Shown: in pieces, positions 31,257 to 43,510 of the stretch | How positions within the stretch are numbered: the first letter of the stretch is position 1 | Layout: every line of letters starts with the position of its first letter | Notes under the pieces: model-generated | The model's input: the letters and a program-made list of their open reading frames with translations, nothing else | The model's database searches: none | What the model was told of the DNA's origin: nothing | Position numbers and translations under genes: made by a program | Assembly: GCA_963691705.1 (NCBI GenBank) | Contig: OY829539.1 | Location: forward strand, 52,364,327 to 52,428,326 | From: Viola odorata | Taxonomy: Eukaryota > Streptophyta > Magnoliopsida > Malpighiales > Violaceae | Direction: 5' to 3' | DNA length: 64,000 bases

Positions 31257-31743
31257 TAAAATACAACACCAATTAATTATTACTATTATCTATTAGTAAT
31301 AAATTAATAAGTGAAATTAGTCAAAAAGGGGATGGGAGCAACATTTTCCTCGGATTGGAAATTTTGGCAGCAAAGGATGACTTGAGAAAAGAGGTCGACA
31401 GCAGAGAGGCGCATGGTATTATTGCCAAATTGGCTGCACCAATTTCTCAATTTTGTGGGGCCAAGTTAGTTGTCATCTCATCACCATACTAGACTAAGAG
31501 AATTGTAATACCTATATATATTTATGTTAGGCCATAGTTGTAATGTATCTAGTGGAACAAAGCAATTAGTTCCAACCGAGAGAGAGCAAGTGAGTGTGTG
31601 TGTTCAGAATAAAATTTAGTGAGTGTGTTTGTATTCCATTTGTAGTTTCCTTACTTCCATTAAATAAAAGTTCAGCTTTAGTAGCTCGTATCTCCATTCG
31701 AGTAATTATTAGCTTTGTTAATTTTCACCACCTTTGTTCAACA
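31254..31743 (+). repeat. Copia 3' LTR
   Basis: 490 bp, one base different from the 5' LTR. Its first three bases serve as the gag-pol stop codon. Confidence 0.94.
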
Positions 31744-31748
31744 ATCTG

Positions 31749-32590
31749 CCCCTAATTCTATCCTGTGGTCATGAAAAGAACACCACCTGCGTATGCACAA
31801 GCGAATTTTGAAAATGTGCAACAAGTAAACTCGCCACAGTACTATTTAGAGAAGAATTAAGGATCTGCCTTCTTTCCGTTAAGTTTGGAGATTTAAAAAA
31901 TATATATAAGTGATTGAGCTCATATTTTCATATAAATCATCGTCTAATTCCATTATTTTAGGACAATGATACTGCTAATCTTGCGCAACTTCCCTTCTTT
32001 CCGCAGGAATCAAAGAAAAAGACAAGAATGAAGAAAATAAGCGAAAAGACCTAGCCAAGCTGAGTCTCCGTCTTCCATCTCCCCAAGCCATCAACTTGAA
32101 TCAACCCAGCCGGTTTCAAGCCATTAACATGCATCAACCCAGCCGGTTTCAAGCCAGCAGCTCTCAGAATTGAGCCAACCATCAGTTGTAAATAGCTAGG
32201 GAGGCTGGGGGTAGTATGGTCAAAAAATGTCTCGTTTTCTCCCCACCAATCATTTTCTTAAGCCACATGCAAGGAGCCAGAAGGACGTTTATTAGGAACT
32301 GGAGGGAGTAAGATATACAGTATATCGGGTAAAAAAAATCTGGAACTCTTTCCCAGACCTGGGAAAGAGGAAGCCAATGTACATATGGGCCGAGAAGACC
32401 AGAGAAGAGAAGATGGGCCAAGCCCAATTGCACTTCAAATTAAAACAGAGGACACATCTGAGCTGGAAGCCTTCTGTTCAAATTCAAATGGGAACAAGAT
32501 TCTGACCATATCTCCAAGGATCAAATAAACAAACAACCAAGAAACAACTTTCTGTTTAGGATTTGATTTTCCTAAAGAAATTGGATTTCA
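31749..32590. other. Spacer with a 33-bp tandem repeat
   Basis: The only structure seen is two 33-bp units (about 32084-32149) on atcaacccagccggtttc. No gene recognised. Confidence 0.5.
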
Positions 32591-33330
32591 TTGTAAAGCT
32601 ATAAATAGAGCAGCAGAAGGGAAAGAGGGGGCATCAGATCGTAGCTGATCTCTTCTTCTTCTTCCTTGCTCTGTTTTCTACTTTTTTGTTTATTATTTCC
32701 AATTTCAACAAATTCTATGAGTATTTATGCTTGCAATTTTCTTATGTCGATTGTAGGCTAAATACTTATTTTTTTGATAGAGATTCCAAATGCATGATTC
32801 TGTTCTTGTGAGAAATAATTGTGTTAAATAAATAATTGTTCACATCCTTGCTTTTCTCAATATATTGTCAAGCTATTTGTGTTAATTGTGAGTCTGGCCA
32901 GCTTGTATTTAATTTCAAGTAGCTACTGCTTTTCCTGGAAACGCGGGAGTGGACTGCGTGACTGGGAATGCGAAAGCAACTGGTTAGTTTGCGTGATCAA
33001 CCAGAGGAAAAGTTGGGTCTGGTTTATAGGAGTGTAGGAGACTCTCTCCTACACCTGGGAAAGGTCTTTTTCTGTGCATGATCAATTGTTTAATTAAATC
33101 ATATAAGTGAATCTTAGAGTTATTAAGTTAATTGTAAGAATCTTGTATAAGAATTGAGTAGGAGTTTCTAAGATAGCTGAGCTCTGTAGCCTTCTTGTGA
33201 AACAGTATCAAAAATCCATATTCAATGATCATATGCATGAATCATGTTCAAATGAATCTCTACCGGGAACTTCATCCTTTTTGTATTTAAAACATCTTAT
33301 CTGATCAACTGTTTATTTTTTTGTTATTTA
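32591..33330 (+). mobile_element. LTR-like or promoter-like noncoding segment
   Basis: tataaata at 32600-32607 is followed by a pyrimidine tract (cttcttcttcttcc) and then a leader-like stretch without a frame (ggctaaatac, gattccaaatgc). This layout is common in plant LTRs. I found no terminal pair or internal genes, so it may instead be a decayed host promoter and leader. Confidence 0.28.
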
Positions 33331-33332
33331 AT

Positions 33333-33919
33333 TTAATCGCATCTCACCACAGGCTTTCGCTTAGAAATCTCCTCATCAGAGCCACTGTCTGATTTTAAAC
33401 TATCAACGCATATAGAGTAGAAGGCAAGCAAATCAAGCTTCAATCCTTTCACTGCAAGTGGGTCAAAGACAGCTGGGTAGAATCTGAAACCTAACTCAAC
33501 AATGGATTGATATTTTGCCATATCTCCAAAGACTCCGTGAGACGCACCGGGAAATTGCGGAGAGCATCAACAGTTATAAAGATGGAAGTGGCGGAAACCA
33601 TGAACTGGTCTTTGAGGATGAAAGTGACGGAGAGGACATCGACAGGGGATTGGATGACGGAGCGGAGAGAATCAAGGAGGCGGTCGAGGTGGGTTTCGTG
33701 AGTGAAGAATATTTGGGAGATTTCTTCCAGGAAGAGGAGAAGGGGTAGCTTGAGAGGGAAGTCTTTCTTGAGGAGGGAGAGGAAAGCGTTGTCGATGAGG
33801 GAGGAGGGAATCACCAGACCAGGAAATGTCCATTTGCCGGCGTTGAACTCCTCAATCAGCGACTCCCACTCTTGGGGAGTCGCCGGCGGTTTTAAAACCG
33901 CGGCGGCGGATGTGCTCAT
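33333..33919 (-). pseudogene. AP-5 complex subunit beta (AP5B1)-like fragment with internal deletion
   Basis: The frame starting at 33919 encodes TPQEWESLIEEFNAGKWTFP, then FLSLLKKDFPLKLPLLLFLE and LDRLLDSLRSVIQSPVDVLS, KDQFMVSATSIFITVDALRN, which I recognise as the N-terminus of the plant AP5B1 family (a subunit of the AP-5 adaptor for late-endosome traffic). It then shifts frame at about 33521 into ELGFRFYPAVFDPLAVKGLK and LDLLAFYSICVDSLK, a segment that lies a few hundred residues further on in the family. The middle is therefore missing. The frame ends at 33333 without the rest of the large protein. Assignment is from memory of the family. Confidence 0.6.
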
Positions 33920-34239
33920 CGTCGTATTAATGGCCTTTCCGTCGTCTTCTACCTCGGAAACCCTAGGCTTGCTTCTGCAGCAAATTGCAATGGAGTATGG
34001 CAGATTTTGCGAGTGTGTGAAGTCGAAATGGAATCAGGAATGCATTGTTACTCCTCTCGGAATTGAAGCTGAAGGTAAAGAAGCAGGAATTTCTAGGGTT
34101 TAAGGGTAACGAAATTGATGATGTCCCTAATTAGAATTGCTGCTGCCATTATAACTGGAAAATTGTTAGTTTAAAGGACAGAGAGAGGGCTCTACTTCAT
34201 GACATAATATAAAAAGGGAGAGGAAACACACAAGCTTGT

Positions 34240-34559
34240 GGGAGGTGAGGAACACGTTAACGTTTAATTAACGTCCTAGCGGTAGTCAGGAAACCCGCTG
34301 ATGAAGTAGTAGTTACCCGACCTACCAAGACTAGAGTGCCACAAACCTGTAACTTCTTGGGCGAAGCCCAACCTAGATAATCAATCTAATTTATGTCAGT
34401 CCTACTTTGATAATCTTGATAATGGAACCCAATCCAAATAGCATCGGTCCAACCGACCGAGTCGCGTACATGGAACTCAGTAGCCATATAAGTCGCACAG
34501 AAAGTGCCCCCCGCGATTGCTAGGATGAGACGAAGTGCAACACTTCTCTTAGAAGCCAT
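34240..34559 (-). pseudogene. Phytocyanin (blue copper/early nodulin-like) remnant
   Basis: From the minus-strand ATG at 34559 the frame reads MASKRSVALRLILAIAGGTF (signal-peptide-like), then YMATEFHVRDSVGWTDA and FHYQDYQ, stops at 34395, and in a following frame gives DYLGWASPKKLQVCGTLVL. The arrangement resembles phytocyanins (VGDSxGWT ... FDYQxWASGKKFQVGDTLVF). The copper ligands further downstream are not present. Likely a truncated and broken copy. Confidence 0.45.
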
Positions 34560-34685
34560 TGCAAAAGGAATCAGAAAACAAACGATTACTTTGATGAATG
34601 AAGAGGGTGACTAGGGGATTCTTATTAATCGAGTAACCAAAATTAATATCCCCACCCCAAGTAAAATTATACAGGAGTGTTTCTT

Positions 34686-35245
34686 AAAACTCCATATGCT
34701 GTGAGCCAAGAGACCTTACTGAGTTCTTCAATGCATTCATAGTTTTGCTGGCTTTGAGCACCCAAGTCTAGCACTTCTTCTTCGTTGGAATAATCAGCAA
34801 CAAGCAAGGATACTCCCGAGGGATTCATTTTGTGAAGTAATATAACAACACTTGATCATCGAGCTATAAGATCGAGACATAAATTTGCTTCCTGCATCAT
34901 CTGACTCTTCGGAGAATGAATTGAAATGTTGTCCCAGGGCTTTGAATGTTTCTATAGCGTTAAGGTGAGAAGCATTAGATGTAAAAACCAACACCATATC
35001 AACAACTAAAAATAACAGTTTATTATTTGCCATGGCAGATTCTAATTTAAATGCAGTTTCTTACTGAAGAAATAAAGTAGACACTTTTAATACCTGGCTG
35101 CACCTTTGTCTTGATTTATGGGATTGACCATTACCATAGCTTGTAAACATGCATCCCATCATAGCTCTAGGCATGGCTGCTGTATCTGTAACAACATCAA
35201 AAGCTGGAACCTATCAAAATAATTGCATAAAATGCACAACTTTGC
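34686..35245 (-). pseudogene. Fragment of the CH-domain gene (copy of exons 5-6 of 46997-50953)
   Basis: Plus-strand text from 34686 (tgctgtgagccaagagacct) follows 48660 and, further on, 34890-34990 follows 48880-48960 (catcatctgactctt, ccaacaccatatcaacaact). 35060-35240 follows exon 5 and its borders (49046-49228), with about 50 bases deleted. Frames are broken by small indels and stops, and all other exons are missing. It lies just downstream of THG1 on the same strand. Confidence 0.8.
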
Positions 35246-35673
35246 CATCAACCATTGCCACCTCATCCATGACTCATGTCCTGTGCTCCAAAATTTCCAT
35301 CTATACTGGGAGGGCACCTCAAAATAGATGTACTAATTTGCAGTTCAAAGGGAAAACGGACAAAAGAGATTCCGTTGCCAAAGCTAATGAAAATCATTAG
35401 CAACAATCTCTTCCCAGAGACTAGCTGTTTGAAACATGTAAACATGTATACTTTATAAGCCCACAAAACTCAAATTGCACTAAGAACTTCTGTAAGAGGT
35501 CAAATACTTTTACGAGCCACAATTTATTCCTGCTGCAGTTGCTCTGCAATAAAGCCAAGAATTGCCACGCAGCATCGTTGTATCCACGGAAACTGACCTT
35601 ACTAAAGCAATTATTCCCCCATTAATGACTTATCTACCTACATTGAAGAAAGAACACTCAGGGTTTCTAAATT

Positions 35674-38600
35674 CTAATCCAGGATGCCTGAGTGAGATTT
35701 CCAGAAACTGTCCTCAATTATGTTGCAGTGCTCTACAGTTACTGTCTTTTGACATTTTTCAACAGATCCTCCATTTTCATACTTGATATCCTTCTGCACA
35801 CAAAGGGAATTTTTCTCAGCTACTAGGGCTAAAAATGTAGACAAAATGATCCAAACATGCTGACCCAAGTTTGAAAATGCTACTTTAGTTATTCTAATTG
35901 ACCTCTAAGAAGCATGTAATCAGCATAAAATGAAAGCCACAGAAAAAGTTGTCGGAAACGTTTCTGCTTCAACTCTTGCTGTTAGCATTCTGAGAGTTAT
36001 TCAGAAGCATCATCACTATACATGAAGGGCAAATTTGCTCTACAATCTTTTACATGCTGTATTACTTCAATTTAATTTTAAGTATGTAAAAAAATGCAGA
36101 GATGATTTGACTATATGATCATTAAGGCACAATATTTAGTGATTTTTACTTCATTTTTAGCTTTCCCAATTGGTAGATCAAGATGCTCATGTCTAATATC
36201 ACATGCTAACCATGAAGGGAGCAAAATCAAGGTTATGTAGTAAGTGTATAAATGAGTCTTGTGCATTTCTTAGGAGGGGGACTAGGGAAAAGCAGAGCAT
36301 CTACCGTGAAAACAGAGGAACCACGGCGGAACATGATTGGCAATGCATTATAATCAATGCCAAATTGCTTTGAAAGAAGTTCATTTTTGTCATGTGTTTG
36401 AGTTCCCTGCAAACCAAAAGAAAAAAATTGTACAAGATAAGAGAGGCAGTCATACCAAGTAAATGCTTCAACAGACAAGTTCAGTTTGCAAGCATTTAAA
36501 CGGATCACGGAGAAAGGAACTACGCATTAATACCTTTAAAATAAGTTGTGCTTCACTTTTGCTTTTCCCAGACTTAACAAGCATCCAGAAACAAGTATTG
36601 TATTGATTGTTGATGTGACCTGCAAAGCAGATCCAGCAGAAAACGGTGACCAATGACATTCTATTTGATATAGTGTTATGAAGACAAGATCCAAATGCCG
36701 CATCAGCAGTTAAAATCAATAGTTTGACAAACTTATGTAGATCAAAACTCATGACAGATTACTTACAATCCACTTGTCTCCATGAAAGATAATCTCTAAG
36801 GATATCAAATGATGGATAGCATACTGCCCTTCCATCAAAAGAAGGAGGATACTTTAACTCTTTTTTTGGAAAAAACTCTTTCCATTTCATCACATACAGT
36901 GCAGAGAAGAACGATACAATGATGGACACAATGGTGCTACATAGAACACATCAAAAATAAGTATGAGAAAACAGATGCCAGCAATAAAGATAAGCTGTGA
37001 TATAGAGACTGTAGAGGAGAGAAAATAACTTGGCTTGTCTTTGATAAAACTGGCAATCCTTCCTCAAAATGAAACTGGAATTTTGCAAAAATAAATAGGA
37101 TCACAAAAATAATTCCAAATAATCAGAGCAAAGGAAAATAAAACAAAAATCTTAAACCTGTACTCATCACTGACACCATAAGAAAAAGTAATGTCCCCAA
37201 ACTCTTGCAAGACAGCCACTGCACAAGAATTCATAAGTTTCAAAGCTTGCTCATCATTGGGCTTCTCAAACTCATGAATGTCCGAAAATCTACAAAGTAC
37301 AACTTAACCCATGAGCTTCATTAGCTAGCCAAAAACAGAATTTCATGCATGATGGACTTAGTAGCTGCATTGCTTGCGGAGCTAAGAAGGTTACTTCTGA
37401 AGCATAATTATTAACAAAGGCAGAAGATTTTTTCATAGATGCAAAATATGAACTTAAAGTAGCTAATAGTCTTGAAATAAAATACTTTGACTAAAGATTA
37501 CATTTTACAAATCAGCAAAAAATATGCATCAATTACTTTTCCCAAGCCTTAGATGGTAAGGTTGGAACCCATAAATAATCATCCTAATAAGGGAACTCAA
37601 ATTCTTTCAGGTGCAAATTAGACATTGGACATGATAGTAAAACATAAATAATTATAGAAGCTGAAAAAGAATAAATAAAGCAATGATGAAAAATATCACA
37701 AAATCTGTAGTTACTTACCTGTGAAAATGGCATCCATCAATCCTGATCAAAATCCAAGTAGATGGCATCAATTTGTTTTCGAAGAGAAAAGACTTGATGT
37801 AATCAGGCCTAATTTTGTCAACATCCTTGGTAAAACTACCGAGTCCGTCAATTAATGCTGGATGCTCATTCCAAAAGCTTCTCCCGGCTATGTCCTCTAC
37901 ATGAATAATTTTTGTCGTTCTTCGCAATCTTTTTACAGGAATTCCATTCTCCCTATACTTCACAACAACTTCTACCTACAGAACACCCAGTAAATTATTA
38001 TGGTTGAAATACTCAATAAGGCAAAGCTTATATATAGATGAAACCCACCAAAAAAAGAACTTAATGAAATAGCTAGGAAATAACCTGTCTCTTGAAAACA
38101 CAAGATCCCTGACGAAACATTTCGCAAATGTCTTTCTTATAATTGATTCTAAACTGCTGAAAGAGAAGTTCATTTTTCTCTTGCTTCTGAGTATCCTGCA
38201 AGAATATTAATGAAACGTATCCAGTTCTGAATATTCCAATTTCAAGAAAAATGCAAATAATAATGATAATAAAGCATTCTTAGAAAAGAAAAAGGATAAT
38301 CTATAATCTATTACAGAAAAAAAGGATGAACTAAAAAAAAACTCCTTCAAGATGCCATATGGCAGTTTTCACAAAGTAGCAGACATGTTCACTCTAATAA
38401 ACATGTACATGAATAACTTTGGGCGTATACTATAGAGATGCATGCACAAACAAAGACATTAAATAGCAAAGGAAAGCATAATAAGTGAACAGGAACCTTT
38501 AAAATTTCATGTGCTTCTGTTTCAGTCTTTCCACATCTAATAACCAGCATCCAAAGACAAGTGTCATACTGGTTGGTAGTAAGGCCTGTAAAATCAAGAG

Positions 38601-39518
38601 AGACATTTGTTATTATATTACTACTCAAGTGGCTTTAGAGAGAGACGGGGAAATTTTTTTATAGAAAAAGGCCTATATTTGTTAACAGCAATTACTCAAA
38701 TAATTGAAACCTGAAGTGGTTTACAAGAATGATACATACACTCATGTTGTCTCCAAGTGAGATACTGCTGAAGAACTTCTACAGTTGCACAGGGTATGAT
38801 AGAGCCACGAAAGCAAGGAGGGTATCTCAAATCTTCATTTGTAAAGAACTCTTTCCATTTGGTTGCATATAAAGAGGTGAATAGAGAAACAACAAGTGAC
38901 AGGATTTTGCTGCACGGATAGTATATAAACAAAAGCAGTACTCAGTCAGTTGTTGTGCTTATTCAGTTGATGATTTTCCTAGCTGAATTAGATAATGCTA
39001 TAAAGGAAATGTAGAAGGCAAGTCAAATTAACCTGGCACGCCTCTGGTAGAACTCAGTAGACTTCTTGAAAGCGAAACTGCAAGAAGATTAGTTTAGGTG
39101 GTGGAGTAGTTGCATGAGTCACTGCAAAGCAAAGAAGTGGAGTTAGCATATGGTACTCACCTGTATTCATCGCTGAAGCCATAGGAGAAGACAATATCTG
39201 GATATGTTTCTACCACAGAAGCTGCACAAGCATTCATTAACTTCAGCCCTTTCTCATCGTTTGGCCTCTCAAATTCGTGCATTTTGGAGAATCTAGCAAG
39301 ACAAAAACACAGCTTTGTCATGATTAAATAAACACGTGAAAGTATTGAGTATGTTATATACAAAGATGCTGTTTGTTTTTTTTCTCTTATAAGTACTTAT
39401 TAGAAAGAGGCTACCTTCGAAAGTTGCAACCACAGATACGAACAAGGATGATGTTAGCAGGCGCCACGCTGTCTTCAACTTCGAATGATTTGACATATTC
39501 GTATTTACTATTTGCCAT
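35674..39518 (-). CDS. THG1: tRNA(His) guanylyltransferase with two tandem THG1 domains
   Basis: Thirteen exons: 39518-39415, 39292-39161, 39077-39033, 38909-38740, 38585-38497, 38195-38085, 37975-37719, 37289-37158, 37074-37030, 36936-36767, 36619-36534, 36406-36305, 35793-35674. All introns are GT-AG and phases agree, giving 520 residues with stop at 35674. THG1 adds G-1 to the 5' end of tRNA-His, needed for charging. Domain 1 spans about 1-217, domain 2 about 280-510. Domain 2 has both metal ligands (RIDGCHFHR, Asp297; GVSDEYS, Asp344) and HINNQYNTCFW. Domain 1 keeps SDEY (Asp76) but has Cys29 where the first ligand Asp belongs (VRICGCNFRR), and LTTNQYDTCLW for HINN. Exon lengths 132-45-170-89 and 132-45-170-86 repeat in the two halves, showing internal gene duplication. 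A basic PVKRLRR between domains may be a nuclear signal. Confidence 0.92.
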
Positions 39519-40040
39519 TTTAATAGAGCTGTATGAATAGTGTGTGGAGTTAGACTGGATCAGACTCAAATTGAAAATTCTAAGATCAAATTTCAGGTAA
39601 AGAAGCATTTCTTTCTTGTACAATTTAGTATTACAAAAAAGTAATACATAAGAGAATGACCCAAATTCTCAGTTCCTTCCAAGGACAAGGACCAAGTAAA
39701 CAAAACCCAAATTAATCCCAAGAATAAAAATTTCCGCAGTAACATAATCCCAAGAATTGAGTGTTTTGAAACAAGAAAAGCCCCACGCTCTCCTAATCAG
39801 TTATTTAATTTTGGTTTTGAAGAAAGAAAAGAGGAAAGAGTGGAAGAATACCTTTTGGAAGATGAACTCAATGTTGCTAACAGAGCAGCTACTTCAAGCT
39901 GCAGCCGCAAACGAGGGGAAAAGCGGCAGAGATAGGCAGAGCAGACTGCAGAGTAGTGAGCAGAATCCAAAAGCTGAAAGGAAAACAAATTTTTGAATTT
40001 TGATTTGGATTTCTGATGAAAGACCAAATAAAACGCCTAT
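39519..40040. other. THG1 upstream region
   Basis: Contains the probable 5' UTR and promoter of the minus-strand THG1 gene. A possible noncoding first exon ends near 39850 (purine-rich plus-strand text), but no splice pair is certain. Confidence 0.35.
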
Positions 40041-41895
40041 TTATAGTACTTGCGGAGGTGGAACTGCGTCGGTTTAGTACTCGTCTGGTTAGTACGGACG
40101 TCCTTTTGCTTTATCTTCATTATTATTTCTTTAACTTTGTTTTTTATCATTATATTTATGAAATGTTAAATTAATTTTATATTTTAACAATCAATTTGAA
40201 AATTAATGATTGCTTACTAAATTGAATAGAATTTTACATTTTTCTATAAAAAAAAAACTGATAAGCTTTTAAAAAAGTTTAATATTATTAATTAGGATGA
40301 ACCCGAAATTCTAACCCTTGAACTCTTTGCCTTTCTTCAATCTTCCTGTTCGGTTCTGAAAATTTTAATTTTAACCATCACATTTATGTATGAGCTTACA
40401 TGGTAACATATAAAGTAGTCATCCTTAATGACATGACATCACCATATAACTTAAATTGTACCGTATAATTCAAGTTTCTTTCTCCATATATATTATAGAC
40501 ATTCCAACCTACATTACACATGATTTAGTTTTGTATTATTTTAATTTGATTTTTAACAATTTAATGATTTTTTATACTTGTTTTGTATTGTTGGTAAAAA
40601 TAAGACAAAACTAACAATCTTACATTTTGTTCAAAATCAATAAACAAATAACTAACGTCTTACTATAATTCATCAATTTATTTTATTCATGAATAATTTA
40701 ATTTATTGGAAACTTTCAAAATTAAAAGAATTAGATTTTTTTTTAACTCTCATTGAAGCATAACATCGAACAGCTACCGTGCAAAACAAAGCAAACAAAT
40801 ACACCACAAAACAGGCCAACACAGCTGCTTACCACGACACAATTATAAACAGAAAAAACAGAAGAAAAAAACTTACCAACAAACTAATCAAATTACACAC
40901 ATTTATTTATATAAACTGAAATTAATTGACTAAATAAATAAATATTAATTGAAAGAATAGAGTACGAAAACAGAAAAAACTAACCAACCAATCGGACAAC
41001 TATGGTGGGGTGTCTCGACAGAGAGAGAGAAGGCGAGTCGCGACGAAGCTCTGCGGTGACTTTGTTGTTGTTGTGTGGGGCAACGGAGAAGGAGAACAAT
41101 CAAATGAAGATTAGAAAGGATTTTTTGTTGTTGTGTGGGGGAAAGGAGAAGGAGATGAGAGATGAAGATGATAAATGTTTGTTGTTGTTGTTGTGCCGCA
41201 GAGCAGCACATAAGAAAGAAAGAGAGAGAAAGAAGAAAGGAGATAACGGGGTTTAGTGTGGATCCGTTAAATATTACGTGGCAAAATATGACAGGTGTCA
41301 TATTTTAGTATAGAGATAAGTTTTGGGTACATCTGTTTTTGCCCCTAGTAAGCCCCTCCCTCTCTCCTTCTATCAATTTTTCATTGTTGTGATTTTGCAA
41401 CTTTTTTATACTTTTTAACGTAACTAGGTTATTTTGCCACGTCCGAAATTTATTTAGATTTGAAAATGTAAAAATATTATATTTATGTATAAAAAATTAT
41501 TTCACATAAAATATTTTTGGTATAATATAAAAGTTTTAATAATGTCTCAAAAAATGGAATTAACATATGGTGTTTAAACTATATTGTAAGCATTATATTA
41601 GTATTGTTATTGATATATTAATGCAGGTGTTGATAAAAAAATATTTTATTAATTCTGAAATAATTTAATTTTTAGTTCTTAAAATTAAAATAATTTTAAC
41701 TCAATTAAGTAATTTACTTTTATAAATTGAAATTTAAATATTTAAAATAATATTTTATATTATTTTTATTCTAGTTCTCCAAATATTGTAAATAATTATG
41801 TAGTTATTTAAAAACAACCACTAATGAATTTTTCTTTAAAAAACCAAACTCAATAAAAAAATAAGTTTAACATTTAATGAAAAATTATGATTTAA
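40041..41895. other. AT-rich spacer with a short GTT-repeat region
   Basis: No gene seen. At 41060-41200 gttgttgttgtgtgggg recurs three times with GA-rich text between, an imperfect repeat. Small frames here are composition artefacts. Confidence 0.5.
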
Positions 41896-43510
41896 TTAAA
41901 TGTACAAACTATTTTTCTTCATGTTTATGTATGATAAAAAATCACATAATTAGCTAAGAAAAAATAATTCCTTATCATTACAAATTTTACAAAATCTAAC
42001 TTAAGTAATTTAATATTTGTGTATATATACTTTTTAAGAATAATACATTATAAAAAGGTTTTCATAGTTTTTTTATTTTTTATTAAAAAATAGTTTATTG
42101 AGCCAAGATAATTTCTTATTTATTTTACATATTTTTTTATAATTTTTTATTTTTTAACTAAAAATAATTATCATTTTTTACTTTATTTTTTTTATTTTTT
42201 CTCTCATATTTTTTTATTTCTAGTTCTTATTTTAATAATGGCAATGCATGAAATAGAAAATAACAACAACAATAATAATTAAAAAAATAGTTTAAAAAAT
42301 TGTGATTATAATTTAATAAAAGGGATAACTTTGTTAATATACTTGTCCGTTATTTTTTTCTTCTTTTCATAATAATATCATATTTTTTTATCTTTTGAAA
42401 GAAAAAAATATACTTTCTTAAATTTTTGGATTAGAATAATAATAGTAGTAATAGTTAAGTCATGAAACTTTTATTATTATTATAAATAAATAAACTATTC
42501 CAATTTTAAAATATTTTTTATTAGATTAAAATGATAATAACGTTAGAATATTTATGTATCTCATGATTCCCATCTAATCCATAACTTTTAGTTTTTTTTC
42601 CTATAACTTATGGCTTAGAACATGATTTCTTATTTAATTTTCTTATTTATATCAACTTCATCAACATTTCATCACTCGCATTAAGAATCCATGAGTGAGA
42701 TCTTCTATGTACTTTTTTATATGTGATTTTTTATCATACATAAACATGAAGAAAAATAGTTTGTATATTTAATTACAAATTTTACGAAATCAAACTTAAG
42801 TAATTTAATATTTGTGTATATATACTTTTAAGAATAATACATTATAAAAAGGTTTTCTTAGTTTTTTAATTTTTTATTAAAAAATAGTTTATTAAGGCAA
42901 GATAATTTCTTATTTATTTTACATATTTTTTATATTTTTTTAATTTATAACTAAAAATAATTATCATTTTTTACTTTATTTTTTATTTTTTCTCTCATAT
43001 CTCTTTCTTTCTAGTTCTTATTTTAATAATGGAAATGCATGAAATATAAAATAACAACAATAATAATAATTAAAAAAATAGTCTAAAAATAATTGTGATT
43101 ATAATTTAATAAAAAGGATAACTTTGTTAATATACTTGTCCTTTATTTTTTTCTTCTTTTCGTAATACTATCATATTTTGTTATCTTTTGAAAGAAAAAA
43201 ATATATTTTCTCAAAATTTTTATTAGAATAATAATAGTAGTAAAAGTTAGGTCATGAAAATTTTATTATTATTATAAATAAATAAACTATTCCAATTTTA
43301 AAATATTTTTTATTAGATAAATATGATAATAACGTTAGAATATTTATATATCTCATCTAATCCATAACTTTTAGCTTTTTTCCCTATAACTTATGGCTTA
43401 GAACATGATTTCTTATTTAACTTTCTTATTTATATCAACTTCATCAACATTTCATCACTCGTATTAAGAATCCATGTGTGAGATCTTCTATGTACTTTTA
43501 TTGCAGTCTA
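41896..43510. repeat. Two about 790-bp tandem units in AT-rich DNA, first unit flanked by inverted repeats
   Basis: 41975-42715 and 42768-43505 are colinear (for example taatttaatatttgtgtata, then atggcttagaacatgatttc, then catcactcg...gagatcttctatgtac). The word at 41900-41946 (actatttttcttcatgttta...) recurs inverted at 42719-42768. Noncoding. Confidence 0.7.

Larger units (their letters stand above)
26684..31743 (+). mobile_element. Complete, very young Ty1/copia LTR retrotransposon
   Basis: LTRs of 490 bp at 26684-27173 and 31254-31743 differ at one base in my reading (gtatcccat versus gtattccat). A perfect 5-bp target duplication, atctg, lies at 26679-26683 and 31744-31748. A primer-binding-like sequence, tggtagcggagc, follows the 5' LTR at about 27178, close to the tRNA-Met form. 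The polypurine tract gttgagggggag abuts the 3' LTR. One uninterrupted gag-pol frame fills the interior. All parts needed for autonomous transposition are visible. The TATA box is not obvious. Confidence 0.95.

Noticed and set aside
36233..36508. THG1 ending at the in-frame stop after exon 12
   Set aside because: A proper donor (acg|gtagat) and a conserved last exon at 35793-35674 continue the family sequence in phase.
40945..41301. 118-residue minus-strand frame
   Set aside because: Low-complexity Leu/Gln/Ser text from the GTT repeats; no family recognised.
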